DNA from: JAJAZB01 sp965249815
Lineage (GTDB): Bacteria; Bacteroidota; Bacteroidia; Cytophagales; Spirosomataceae
Assembly (NCBI GenBank): GCA_965249815.1
Contig: CBDFMV010000003.1
Coordinates: forward strand, 1,550,001-1,614,000
Reading direction: 5' to 3'
Length of the DNA stretch: 64,000 nucleotides
Part shown: in pieces, positions 50,023 to 58,509 of the stretch
How the letters are laid out: each line of letters begins with the position of its first letter
Position numbering within the stretch: the stretch's first letter is position 1
The notes under the pieces: generated by a model
Told to the model about the DNA's origin: nothing
Seen by the model: only the letters and a program-made list of their open reading frames with translations
Database searches by the model: none
Made by a program: the position numbers and the translations under genes

Positions 50023-50117
50023 AAACTGCCCGGTGGGGTGCCGCTTTTCCAATCAATAAAAGCCATCCCACGTGCGTTTTAAAGTAGGTTTTCACCCGAA
50101 TTGTTAATCAAATTCCC

Positions 50118-50750
50118 ATGGCACAAGTAAAAGCAAAACGACACGGGGTTTCGCTCGACATGACGGCGATGTGTGACGTGGCCTTTCTGCTGCTCACCTT
50201 CTTCATCCTGACGGCGAAAATGCGCCCCGATGAGGCCGTGCAGGTCACTCCGCCGACCTCCATCGCCCAGACGCCCATCAAGGATAGCGAGATCATCACC
50301 ATCACGGTGGCCAACGACGGCCGCATTTTCATGGGTGCCGACGCCCAGCCCGTGCGGGCGGGGATGCTCGATAAGGTGGCCGAAAAGAAGGGGATCACCT
50401 TCACGCCCGCCGAGAAAGAGCAGTTTCGGCTGATGGAAAACTTCGGGGTACCCTTCAACAACCTCAAGCAACTCCTCAACCTGGAGTCGGCTGAGCGGAA
50501 AAAAGAAGGCGTGCAGCCGGGTATTCCCTGCGATTCGCTGCGCAACGAACTGGGTGATTGGGTGTTGTACGCCCGGATGTTCAACCCCAAGCAGCGTATT
50601 GTAATCAAGGCCGACAGCAACGCCGAGTACAAGGTGATCAAGAACATCATCGATGCGCTGCAAACCCAGAACATCAACAACTTCAACTTGATCACCGGCC
50701 AGGAAAGCGCGCCCTCGGGTAGTCCGGCGGCGGGCAAGAAGAAAGGTTAA
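50118..50750 (+). CDS. exbD: ExbD/TolR biopolymer transport protein (first)
   Basis: A 210-aa ExbD with one N-terminal helix containing the essential aspartate (LDMTAMCDVAFLLLTFFILT, Asp about residue 24). The periplasmic domain includes IFMGADAQPVRAGMLDKV and the C-terminal RIVIKADSNAEYKVIKNIID typical of the family. Longer than E. coli ExbD because of a loop rich in Lys/Glu. A second exbD follows after 24 bp, suggesting that they work as a pair with one ExbB. Confidence 0.94.
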   Translation: MAQVKAKRHGVSLDMTAMCDVAFLLLTFFILTAKMRPDEAVQVTPPTSIAQTPIKDSEIITITVANDGRIFMGADAQPVRAGMLDKVAEKKGITFTPAEKEQFRLMENFGVPFNNLKQLLNLESAERKKEGVQPGIPCDSLRNELGDWVLYARMFNPKQRIVIKADSNAEYKVIKNIIDALQTQNINNFNLITGQESAPSGSPAAGKKKG

Positions 50751-50774
50751 ATCACCCTTCAAATCGATTGACTC

Positions 50775-51311
50775 ATGGCAGAAATAAGCACCGGGGGAGG
50801 AGGCGATAAAGACGGTAAAAAGCGGGCCAAGAAAATGTCGACCAAAATCGACATGACACCGATGGTGGATTTGGGCTTCCTGCTGATTACGTTCTTTATC
50901 CTGACCACGACCCTCCAGAAGCCCGTCGTCATGGAATTGGGCATGCCCGAGAAAGACGACAAGGTAAAAGAAACCACGCCCCTCAAGGAATCGCAGGCCA
51001 TCACGATTCTGCTCGACAAGGACAACGCCATCTACTGGTACCAGGGTGCCGACCCGAAAGCAGCCGAAGTGATTCCCACCGACTACTCGGCGAAGGGAAT
51101 CCGGCAGGTGTTGCTGCGGAAAAAAGCCGAAATCGGTGAGAAGTTTGTCGCCGTGATTGCCGCCACCGACAAGTCGAGTTACAAAAACATGGTGGACATT
51201 CTCGATGAAATGGCCATCACCAACAACCAGCGCTACGCCATCGTCGATTTCGCTCCGGGCTACAAAGAAGCCATCAAGAAAGGCGAGGATGCCGCGAAGG
51301 CAGGCAAGTAG
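50775..51311 (+). CDS. exbD: ExbD/TolR biopolymer transport protein (second)
   Basis: A 178-aa ExbD. The membrane helix is KIDMTPMVDLGFLLITFFIL with the proton-carrying aspartate (about residue 35), preceded by a Gly/Lys tail (GGGGDKDGKKRAKKMSTK). The periplasmic domain has ITILLDKDNAIYWYQGAD and a family-like C-terminal segment (YKNMVDILDEMAITNNQRYA). It differs from the first ExbD in length and loop and is typical for double-ExbD operons of Bacteroidota. tonB follows after 88 bp with its own -7 box. Confidence 0.94.
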   Translation: MAEISTGGGGDKDGKKRAKKMSTKIDMTPMVDLGFLLITFFILTTTLQKPVVMELGMPEKDDKVKETTPLKESQAITILLDKDNAIYWYQGADPKAAEVIPTDYSAKGIRQVLLRKKAEIGEKFVAVIAATDKSSYKNMVDILDEMAITNNQRYAIVDFAPGYKEAIKKGEDAAKAGK

Positions 51312-51360
51312 GTCTTGAAATAAAACTAAGAAAATAGTTTTAAAACTGCTTTCTTCGTTT

Positions 51361-51368
51361 TACATTTG
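51361..51368 (+). promoter_or_regulatory. -7 box upstream of tonB
   Basis: TACATTTG is an exact TAnnTTTG match, 31 bp before ATG 51400. The -33 position has only a TTTT (51338-51341) about 20 bp upstream, so this is a modest internal promoter candidate. Confidence 0.5.
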
Positions 51369-51399
51369 GTTCATTCAAACTCATTCCGAACAACCTCAC

Positions 51400-52233
51400 A
51401 TGGCCGAAGAAGTTAAAATCACTTCCACTACCACGCTGGAGGACCTTATTTTCGCTGGCCGGAATAAGGAATACGGAGCGTACTTCTTGCGGCAGGTGTA
51501 CAGCAAGACGGTCCGTAATTCAGCGATCATCGGCACACTGGCGGTATGCATCGGGTTAGCGGGTCCGCTCCTTTACGCGAAATACAAACCGAAAGAGGAG
51601 AAAAAGAAGATTACGCTGGCCAATCCGATGGACGTGCCCCCGCCGCCGATGGACGAAACGCAGCCGCCCCCACCACCGCCGCCGCCGCCGCCACCGGAGG
51701 CTCCCAAGCCGGTGAGCACGACGAAGTTCCTCCCGCCGGAAATCAAGCCCGACGAAGAGGTAAAAACCGAGGAGCCGCCGCCAACCCAGAAAGAACTGGA
51801 AAAGGCACCAGCCGGGGCCGAAACCGTTGTGGGTGACCCAAACGCCACCGAAGTGGTGATTGACCCCAACGAAGGCAAGGCTAAAGTGGAAGTGGTTGAA
51901 GTGAAGCCCGATAAAGAGGAAATCTTTACCGTGGTGGAACAAAACGCCTCGTTCCCTGGTGGTCAGGAAGCCCTCAACAAATTCCTGTCGAAGAACATCA
52001 AGTACCCGGCCGAAGCCCAACGGGCCAACGTCCAGGGCAAGGTGTTCCTCAGTTTCGTGGTGTCGCCCGATGGCAGCATCTCGGACGTGGCGGTGCTGAA
52101 GGGATTGGGTTTTGGCTGCGACCAGGAAGCCATCCGCGTGGTAAAATCCATGCCCCGGTGGTCGCCCGGCAAGCAGTCAGGACGGGCCGTGAAATCCCGT
52201 TTTAACCTGCCAATTACCTTCCAACTGGAGTGA
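51400..52233 (+). CDS. tonB: TonB energy transducer
   Basis: The 277-aa protein couples ExbB-ExbD to outer-membrane receptors. It has an N-terminal helix (SAIIGTLAVCIGLAGPLLYA), a Pro-rich linker (PPPPMDETQPPPPPPPPPPP; eleven prolines in a row) and a C-terminal TonB domain: ASFPGGQEALNKFLSKNIKY, then AQRANVQGKVFLSFVVSPDG and VKSMPRWSPGKQSGRAVKSR. The linker is coded by a CCG/CCA-rich tract. A terminator follows the gene. Confidence 0.93.
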   Translation: MAEEVKITSTTTLEDLIFAGRNKEYGAYFLRQVYSKTVRNSAIIGTLAVCIGLAGPLLYAKYKPKEEKKKITLANPMDVPPPPMDETQPPPPPPPPPPPEAPKPVSTTKFLPPEIKPDEEVKTEEPPPTQKELEKAPAGAETVVGDPNATEVVIDPNEGKAKVEVVEVKPDKEEIFTVVEQNASFPGGQEALNKFLSKNIKYPAEAQRANVQGKVFLSFVVSPDGSISDVAVLKGLGFGCDQEAIRVVKSMPRWSPGKQSGRAVKSRFNLPITFQLE

Positions 52234-52258
52234 TTTAACCGGAAATTGTAGGCAAACG

Positions 52259-52289
52259 AATGGGCCAGGTGCAAATCTGGCCCATTTTT
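52259..52289 (+). terminator. terminator after tonB
   Basis: The 10-bp stem AATGGGCCAG (52259-52268) / CTGGCCCATT (52277-52286) with an 8-nt loop is followed by TTT. It lies 26 bp past the stop. Confidence 0.8.
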
Positions 52290-52318
52290 ACGTTTTAAAA
52301 ACCCAACGTAATAAACAA

Positions 52319-52534
52319 GTGAACGAACAAGTAAACGACATCATGTCGGCGGTGGTGACCCTCATTCTGATTGGGCTGGGTGTGTACTTACTCACCAGTG
52401 CTGCCAACCTGGAACTGCGGGGTATCCTGGCCGAATCGACGGCCACGTTGGCGGGATGGCTGTTCGTCGCATATGGTGTCTTCCGGGGCTGGCTCGTGTA
52501 CCGCCGCATTGCCCGGCGGCGCAACGAAGAGTAG
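52319..52534 (+). CDS. small two-helix membrane protein
   Basis: A 71-aa product of unknown function. From GTG 52319 the sequence is NEQVNDIMSAVVTLILIGLG; an in-frame ATG at 52343 is an alternative start that gives a more typical short N-terminus. Two membrane segments are visible: VVTLILIGLGVYLLTSAANL and ATLAGWLFVAYGVFRGWLVY, and a basic tail RRIARRRNEE faces the cytosol. It lies between tonB and a PstS-like gene on the same strand and may belong to that unit. Confidence 0.6.
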   Translation: MNEQVNDIMSAVVTLILIGLGVYLLTSAANLELRGILAESTATLAGWLFVAYGVFRGWLVYRRIARRRNEE

Positions 52535-52580
52535 AGGCAGCAGGCATATTTTTTTTGAAACGGTGGTCGAAACGGCATTC

Positions 52581-53519
52581 ATGAAAAAGTATCTGCTTTA
52601 TTTTAGTTTGTTCATGGTCGCGGTCACGTGCTGGCGTTGCGGTGGCGGGAGTGAATCGACCCGCGCGAACTCGGCCGACGCGGTTGAGGTGGCGGTCGAT
52701 CAATCGTTGCAACCGGTGATGGAAGCAGAAGAAATGACTTTCGAGGCAACCAACAAATACGCCAAAGTCAATTCAAGGTACGTTTCCGAACTGAAGGCGA
52801 TTGAAATGCTGCTCAACGACAGCGCCCAGGTGGCGGTAGTGACGCGGGAAATGAACGCCAGCGAACGGAAAATGCTGGCGGAACAGAAGTACCGCTACCG
52901 GAGTGTTAAGATTGCCATCGACGCCGTGGCGCTGGTTGTCAACGAGTCGAACCCCGACACCCTCATCACCACCGACCAGCTTCGGGACGTGTTGCAGGGA
53001 AAAAGGACCCAGTGGAGCCAGGTGGGGAAAAAGGGCAGCAACAGCAACGTCACGGTGGTGTTTGACAACAACAGTTCGAGCAACCTGAGCTACCTGCTCG
53101 ATACCCTCGGCATCGCTGACCGCACGAAAGCGTCGGTTTTTGCCGTGAAATCGAACGAGGAAGTCATTGCGTTCGTCAAAAAAAATCCGGGCGCGCTGGG
53201 CGTTATCGGCGTCAACTGGATCAGCGATTCCGACGACCCCAAAACCCCTAAATTTATGGAAGGCATCCGGGTCATGGCCGTGGCCCGTAACCCCGAACCC
53301 GACCCGGAAGACTACTACCAACCGTTTCAATACAACCTGGCCCTCGATCACTATCCCCTGGCCCGAAAAGTGGTCATGATCTCGAAAGACGCCCGTCAGG
53401 GGGCACCCACGAGCTACATCAACTACGTCGCCAGCGACCGGGGGCAACGCATTATATTGAAAGCGGGCCTGTTACCGGCTACCCAAATTATTCGTTTGGT
53501 GAACACCCACCCGGAGTAA
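52581..53519 (+). CDS. PstS-like substrate-binding protein
   Basis: A 312-aa exported binding protein resembling phosphate-binding PstS proteins. After a short hydrophobic start (MKKYLLYFSLFMVAVTC) and the Ser-rich segment, the body includes QVAVVTREMNASERKMLAEQ, AIDAVALVVNESNPDTLITT and QGKRTQWSQVGKKGSNSNVT, in the order of the PstS fold, and the late NPGALGVIGVNWISDSDDP. It is not next to any ABC permease; it is in the exbB-tonB neighbourhood, which is an arrangement also seen in other Cytophagales. Its ligand is unknown. Confidence 0.82.
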   Translation: MKKYLLYFSLFMVAVTCWRCGGGSESTRANSADAVEVAVDQSLQPVMEAEEMTFEATNKYAKVNSRYVSELKAIEMLLNDSAQVAVVTREMNASERKMLAEQKYRYRSVKIAIDAVALVVNESNPDTLITTDQLRDVLQGKRTQWSQVGKKGSNSNVTVVFDNNSSSNLSYLLDTLGIADRTKASVFAVKSNEEVIAFVKKNPGALGVIGVNWISDSDDPKTPKFMEGIRVMAVARNPEPDPEDYYQPFQYNLALDHYPLARKVVMISKDARQGAPTSYINYVASDRGQRIILKAGLLPATQIIRLVNTHPE

Positions 53520-53619
53520 GTTTTTCAGAGTTGAAAAAAATAGGTTATTTTCGCGGCTTCCTGCCACATTTCACCCCAAAATTCTGTTAAAAGCGTACTT
53601 AACCAAATTTTCCTTACAC

Positions 53620-55365
53620 ATGAACGTGAAACGCAAATCTCTTTGGATCACCCTTTTCGTACTGGCGACTGCCGGGGTACGGGCCACGGCGCAGGACGTG
53701 CAAACGGCCCTGAAAGCGCTGGACGCGGATCGGTTTGCCGCCGCGCGAACCATGTTCAAGCAACTGGGAGCCTCGGGGTCATCCGAAAATCAATTCTACC
53801 TGGGCTATTATTACCTCCGCACCAACAAGCCCGATTCAGCTAAGGCGGTTTTTGATAAGTGTGTAGCCGCTGACCCCAAGAGTGTGCTTTGCCTGGTCGG
53901 ACAAGGCGGGGTAGCCCTGGCTAAGAAAAACCTCGCCGACGCGAAAGCCAAAATTGGTCAGGCCCTGGAAATGACCAAAAGTCGCGACGAAAATGTGCTG
54001 TGGCGGGCCGCTGAAATGTACACGCTTTTTGAAGCACCGGAAGGCGTCAACGACCCCGCTGAGGCCATTCGGCTGATTGACGCCATCACCGCGTTGAAGA
54101 AGAAGACCGAGCGTCCTGAATACCAGATTGTGAAAGGCGACGCGTACCTGTTGCGCAACGAAGGTGGCCCAGCCGTGACCGCGTATGAAGAATCCCTGCG
54201 CCTCAACACTGACAACTCCAACATTGCGAAAATCCAGACCCGGATTGGGCAGGTGTTCAAACGGGGTAAAAATTACACCGAAACGCAGAAAAGCTTCAAC
54301 AACGCCATTCAGGCCGATTCGAACTACGCGCCTGTGTACCGCCAGTACGGTGAACTGTGGCTGATGGCGGGTAGCTACCCGCGCGCCGCGACCAACTACC
54401 GCAAGTACCTGGAAAAAGGCGAAGGCACCGCCGAAGACAAGCTGCGTTACGCCAAATTTGCCTTTCTGGCTAAAGACTACGCCAACTCGGTGGCCCAACT
54501 CGATGAAATTAAGGGCAAATTGAAAGACACCGATATCAACCGGATGTACGGCTATTCGTACGTGGAACTGAACCAGCCCCAGCCCGCCGTGGAAAACCTC
54601 CAGCAACTGTTGCAGGCGTTACCCGACGAGAAGGAACTCCCAACTGATTACGGCTACCTGGGCCGCGCCCTCAGCATGGTCGAAGCCGATTCGGCCACCA
54701 ACGTGATCAACGATTCCCTGTCGTATCAGTACCTGAGCAAAGCAGCACCGCTGGATACGACCAACAATTACTACCAGTACCTGGCCGAAGCGAAATTTAA
54801 AAACAAGAACTACAAAGGAGCTGCGGAAGCCTACCGGCAATCGGTTGCCTGGAAAGAGAAAAAAGCGGATCAAAAACCGAACGCCAACGATTACTTCAAC
54901 GTAGGCCGCAGCTATTATTTCGCCTACGGAACCGCGCCCCGCGATCGGCGTGATTCGACGCTGTTGCCGCCCGCCGACTCCGCCTTTGCAAAAGTATCTG
55001 AACTGGCCCCGACCTTTGCAGCCGGTTACCAATACCGCGCCCGAACGAACATGTTTATGGACCCAACCGGGCAACGGTCTGCTGCGGTACCGTACTTCCA
55101 GAAATACATTGAAGTTCAGACCGATACGGCGAAGTACCGCAAGGACATCATCGACGCGTACAAGCGCCTTGCATATTACGCGCAACTCCAAAAAGACACG
55201 CCCAAAGCCACGGAGTATTTTGAAAAGATTCGGGGCCTCGACCCCGCCGACAAGGACGCCAACGATTTCTTCAATCCGCCCGCGCCGCCCGCACCGGCTG
55301 TGAAGCCGAAAGCTCCCGCGAAAGGCAAACCGGCGGCCAAACCGGCTCCGAAGAAGAAAGCCTGA
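53620..55365 (+). CDS. TPR repeat protein with Pro/Lys/Ala tail
   Basis: The 581-aa exported protein has a signal peptide (SLWITLFVLATAGVRATA). Tetratricopeptide repeats fill most of it: DRFAAARTMFKQLGASGSSE, KNLADAKAKIGQALEMTKS, NYTETQKSFNNAIQADSNYA and KNYKGAAEAYRQSVAWKEK are examples. A Pro/Lys/Ala-rich tail (VKPKAPAKGKPAAKPAPKKK) ends the protein. It follows the PstS-like gene after 100 bp. TPR proteins of this type usually serve as scaffolds in the envelope. Confidence 0.85.
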   Translation: MNVKRKSLWITLFVLATAGVRATAQDVQTALKALDADRFAAARTMFKQLGASGSSENQFYLGYYYLRTNKPDSAKAVFDKCVAADPKSVLCLVGQGGVALAKKNLADAKAKIGQALEMTKSRDENVLWRAAEMYTLFEAPEGVNDPAEAIRLIDAITALKKKTERPEYQIVKGDAYLLRNEGGPAVTAYEESLRLNTDNSNIAKIQTRIGQVFKRGKNYTETQKSFNNAIQADSNYAPVYRQYGELWLMAGSYPRAATNYRKYLEKGEGTAEDKLRYAKFAFLAKDYANSVAQLDEIKGKLKDTDINRMYGYSYVELNQPQPAVENLQQLLQALPDEKELPTDYGYLGRALSMVEADSATNVINDSLSYQYLSKAAPLDTTNNYYQYLAEAKFKNKNYKGAAEAYRQSVAWKEKKADQKPNANDYFNVGRSYYFAYGTAPRDRRDSTLLPPADSAFAKVSELAPTFAAGYQYRARTNMFMDPTGQRSAAVPYFQKYIEVQTDTAKYRKDIIDAYKRLAYYAQLQKDTPKATEYFEKIRGLDPADKDANDFFNPPAPPAPAVKPKAPAKGKPAAKPAPKKKA

Positions 55366-55383
55366 CGGCTGTAGCAGAACAAT

Positions 55384-55419
55384 AAAAAGCCCGCCCCGAA
55401 TCCTCGGGGCGGGCTTTTT
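55384..55419 (+). terminator. terminator after TPR gene
   Basis: The perfect 16-bp stem AAAAAGCCCGCCCCGA (55384-55399) / TCGGGGCGGGCTTTTT (55404-55419) with a 4-nt loop is followed by a further T-run. It is also suited to the minus strand because of the opposite A-run. Confidence 0.9.
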
Positions 55420-55589
55420 GTTAGTTCCAGCGGGCAGAGGTCGATAAAAAAACGTCATCTCGAACGGAAGGCGGAACGGAGCCGACACGTAGTCATTCCA
55501 CGTTCGCCGCGGGTGAGGCACGCCAGCATTGGGCGTCGGCGTGATGCGGTTCCTGGGGCAAAACGGTTAATAAGTCGGCTTTCAAAGCA
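55420..55589. other. 170-bp segment between two terminators
   Basis: No gene is seen. It contains CGTCATCTCGAACGG, similar to the ends of the dispersed repeat at 32307, and a palindrome GCACGCC / GGCGTG near 55519-55542. It may be a repeat remnant or a short transcript; the sequence does not decide. Confidence 0.35.
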
Positions 55590-55624
55590 ACAAAAAACCC
55601 CGGGTTAACCGGGGCTTTTTGTTA
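55590..55624 (-). terminator. terminator after the secreted esterase gene
   Basis: CCCCGG (55599-55604) pairs with CCGGGG (55610-55615), with AACAAAAA and TTTTTGTT flanks extending the stem. Read on the minus strand it follows the stop at 55647 by 23 bp. It is also functional on plus in principle. Confidence 0.75.
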
Positions 55625-55646
55625 GTAGATGGCATACGTCGGGCCT

Positions 55647-58502
55647 TTACAGCACCACCATCACCCGCTTGCTCACGCTGAAGCCATCGGCACGAACCTG
55701 CACGATGTACGTGCCGGGTGTGGGGTTGAGGCGGAGGAATTTCCGCTCGTCGAACGCAGCGACTTTGTCCTCAAAAATCAGTTCGCCGCGCAGCGTGTAC
55801 ACGTACACGGTGGCATTGGGCCAGTCTTCCTGGGTTTCGAGCGTGAAATTGCCGTCGCGGCTGGGGTTGGGGTACACGGCAAAACCCTTGTGCTCCGGGT
55901 CCACGAAGTACGTGACCAGGTTGGACGGGCGCGAAGGACACGTCAACTGCCCGCCGCGAATGTTCGGCACGTTGGTGTACGTTATTTTGGCGATGGCCGC
56001 GTAAATGCCGTCTTTAGGCGTTTTGATGATCTGGCTGGTGTAGCGGCTCCCGCGCAGGGTGTCGGTGTTGTTGACCACCCAGGCGTAAAACTGGCCAGGC
56101 ACCGCGCCGTCGGCCCGGAGCGTAAACGAGCCAATCTGGTTGATGCGCGGCTGGCTGGGCAGGGGTTTCACCGTGATGGGCACCGACGACGAGAAGTTTT
56201 TGCAGCCGTTGGCGTCGGTCACGCGCACCTGAAAATTACCCGAGGTTTTAGCCACGAAACAGGGAGCCTGTGCCAGCACGCTGGTGCTATCGCCCGCTTC
56301 GACCCACGCCTGGCGGAGCGTTGAATTGGTGCACAGGGTTACGGAATTTTCTTCACAAAACGACAGCGGCCCGCTGGCGTTGACCACAGGGCGGTCGGGC
56401 AGCGGGTTGACGCGGATCAGCACCTGGTCGGAGGTGGGCGAAACGCAGCCGAAGCGGTTGGTGGTGCGCACCGTGTACTGTCCGCCCTGGTTGATGCGGA
56501 CGCTGCGGCTGCGGGCCGAAACGCTGGGACTCCAGAGGTAATTGGTCGAATCAGATACGCTCGACGTCAGCACCACGCTTTCGTTGGCGCAGAAGGTAGT
56601 GGCACCTTCCGCCACGATGCTGGGCTTCGTGGGGTTGGGGTTCACCCGCACGGCAACCGGGTCGGAAACGGCCGATTTGCAGTTTTTGGCGTCGTACACT
56701 TCCAGCGTGTAGCGGCCCGAGGTGGCGGCGGTAAGGTCGCGCTCGTTGCTCACCACCGCCGAGCCGTTGAAAGTCCACTGGTAGCGGGCGTTGCCGGGCG
56801 AGCGCAACGTGACGCTGTTCGAGTTGCCCACCGGGTTGAGTCGGCAAAACACCGTATCGCTCAGGGCGGCGATGCGGGGCCGGTCGGGCAGGGGGTTGAC
56901 CGTAACCGGAAGCGAACTTTCGAGCGTACAGCCTGCCTGATCACGAAAAGTCACTTTGTAAGTGCCACTGGTCGTCACGGTGATTTCCCGGCCATTGCCG
57001 CCATTGCTCCAACTTACGCCGTTGTCGCTGGGGAGGTCGGCTACGAGGCGTACGTTGCCACCCTGGCAAAATTCCGTCGAGCCTTGCGGGGCGATGGCGG
57101 GCACGGGCACGAAAACGGGTTGGGAGAGGCGAATGCTGCTTCCTACGCGCACCCGGCCGTAATACACGCCGCGGCCTACCGTGGTGCTCAGCCCCTGCTG
57201 GCCATTCGACCACCGGGGGTCGTCGCCCGCCACGCTGAGCGTGTAGGCACCACTGCCCGCGCAGGAAATGGCCGTCGGTACCAGTCCTTCCGATTGCTGG
57301 GGCCGTGAATTGGCAAAAAAGCCATCATTAAGGGCATTGCTCCAGGCCTCGCCCAATTGCTGGTGCCCGCCGTTTTGGGGGTAAATGTGAACCCCGTCGG
57401 GCCGAGGAACCTGAATAAGGTCGGTGTTTGGCCCCGCGAAAACGTTCGACATCTGTTCGGCCACCTGGAGTTGCGCATTGGTGATGTCAATGCTGTTGAA
57501 CTCATTGTAACTCCCGTCGGCATTAAATTTAGCTCCGTGCGAGGTTTGAGCGACCACCCACGAAATGTCCTTACCCGTGTCATTACGAGTTTGCTGAATG
57601 ACAAATTTCAGGGCTTCGCGGTAAGCGTCAGTACCGGTGTGAAGGAAAACGTTATCCGTTTCGCCCAACATCCAGAGCACCGCACGAACCCCCAACGTGG
57701 ATGCATAGTACTGAAGAGCAAGTTTCAAGTTGCCGTAAGGCATCCCGTCCGGGTAATTGGGATTTGGACAAGTCTGGCAAAAAATGTTTGGCGCGGGAAG
57801 GCCAGCGGCACTTTTGCTCCAGGCGTCGATCTGCGTTCCTGCAAAAGCACTGTTGATAAACAGCACAGGCACGTTGTACCGGCTGGCGATAAGATTACCC
57901 AGCCAGCCCCAGCCCCAACTGCCAAATCCACGAAGCCCATACCGCGACTCCGGCTGCAATTTTACGAAGCCCGGCAGGGGCGGGTCGGCCAGGGAGTAGG
58001 TGCTGATGTTATTGTAGCTAACCACGTTCACCCGGTCGTCCGGGTCAATCTGACCAGGCGGGAGCGTTTCGTTGCCCTGGGCATCGGTATTCGAAATACC
58101 CTGGGCGTTGGACTGCCCGGCGATGATAAACACCTCGCCCACGCCCACCTTGTCGAGGGAAGAAGGAACGCCAACGGGATTATTATTGAGTAGCCCGCGT
58201 ACTTCCAGGCGGTACCAACCTCCGGCGACGCTCAGGTTTCCCAGAAAGTTGCCCTTCTGCGGGTTCGTCTGAATCGTCACCCAATCCGTACTCGTACCGC
58301 CCTGGAGGGCCGTAACTTTAGCCTGAATTCGGTCAACAGGCTGAAAATAACTACCGGCGATGGGAATGGTCCCCCGGCCATCGGTACCCCGCTGAAACAC
58401 AGCCCGGGTCGTGGGGAACGTAAGCTGAACCTGGGCGAGGGCGAAACCCGTTGAGCAAACCACCAACAGCCACGCCCCTATCATTCGAAATACTGTTTGC
58501 AT
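55647..58502 (-). CDS. T9SS-secreted SGNH-type esterase with Ig-like repeats
   Basis: The 951-aa exported protein has a signal peptide (MIGAWLLVVCSTGFALA) and an N-terminal SGNH/sialate O-acetylesterase-like domain. Its first block is VFIIAGQSNAQGISNTDAQG (Ser near residue 130), a later one is RYGLRGFGSWGWGWLGNLIA, and the closing His block is RPDGVHIYPQNGGHQQLGEA. Ig-like or PKD-like beta domains follow (GSGAYTLSVAGDDPRWSNGQ; VNPLPDRPRI repeated several times). The last 80 residues (GFAVYPNPSRDGNFTLETQE to SVSKRVMVVL) form a type IX secretion sorting domain. It probably removes acetyl groups from carbohydrate outside the cell. It begins only 7 bp after the obgE stop. Confidence 0.85.
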   Translation of the reverse strand: MQTVFRMIGAWLLVVCSTGFALAQVQLTFPTTRAVFQRGTDGRGTIPIAGSYFQPVDRIQAKVTALQGGTSTDWVTIQTNPQKGNFLGNLSVAGGWYRLEVRGLLNNNPVGVPSSLDKVGVGEVFIIAGQSNAQGISNTDAQGNETLPPGQIDPDDRVNVVSYNNISTYSLADPPLPGFVKLQPESRYGLRGFGSWGWGWLGNLIASRYNVPVLFINSAFAGTQIDAWSKSAAGLPAPNIFCQTCPNPNYPDGMPYGNLKLALQYYASTLGVRAVLWMLGETDNVFLHTGTDAYREALKFVIQQTRNDTGKDISWVVAQTSHGAKFNADGSYNEFNSIDITNAQLQVAEQMSNVFAGPNTDLIQVPRPDGVHIYPQNGGHQQLGEAWSNALNDGFFANSRPQQSEGLVPTAISCAGSGAYTLSVAGDDPRWSNGQQGLSTTVGRGVYYGRVRVGSSIRLSQPVFVPVPAIAPQGSTEFCQGGNVRLVADLPSDNGVSWSNGGNGREITVTTSGTYKVTFRDQAGCTLESSLPVTVNPLPDRPRIAALSDTVFCRLNPVGNSNSVTLRSPGNARYQWTFNGSAVVSNERDLTAATSGRYTLEVYDAKNCKSAVSDPVAVRVNPNPTKPSIVAEGATTFCANESVVLTSSVSDSTNYLWSPSVSARSRSVRINQGGQYTVRTTNRFGCVSPTSDQVLIRVNPLPDRPVVNASGPLSFCEENSVTLCTNSTLRQAWVEAGDSTSVLAQAPCFVAKTSGNFQVRVTDANGCKNFSSSVPITVKPLPSQPRINQIGSFTLRADGAVPGQFYAWVVNNTDTLRGSRYTSQIIKTPKDGIYAAIAKITYTNVPNIRGGQLTCPSRPSNLVTYFVDPEHKGFAVYPNPSRDGNFTLETQEDWPNATVYVYTLRGELIFEDKVAAFDERKFLRLNPTPGTYIVQVRADGFSVSKRVMVVL

Positions 58503-58509
58503 ACGCGTT

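Noticed and set aside
55420..55589. tRNA or rRNA-like folding in the terminator-flanked spacer
   Set aside because: No acceptor stem, TTCRA loop or CCA-like end could be matched; only a short palindrome is present.
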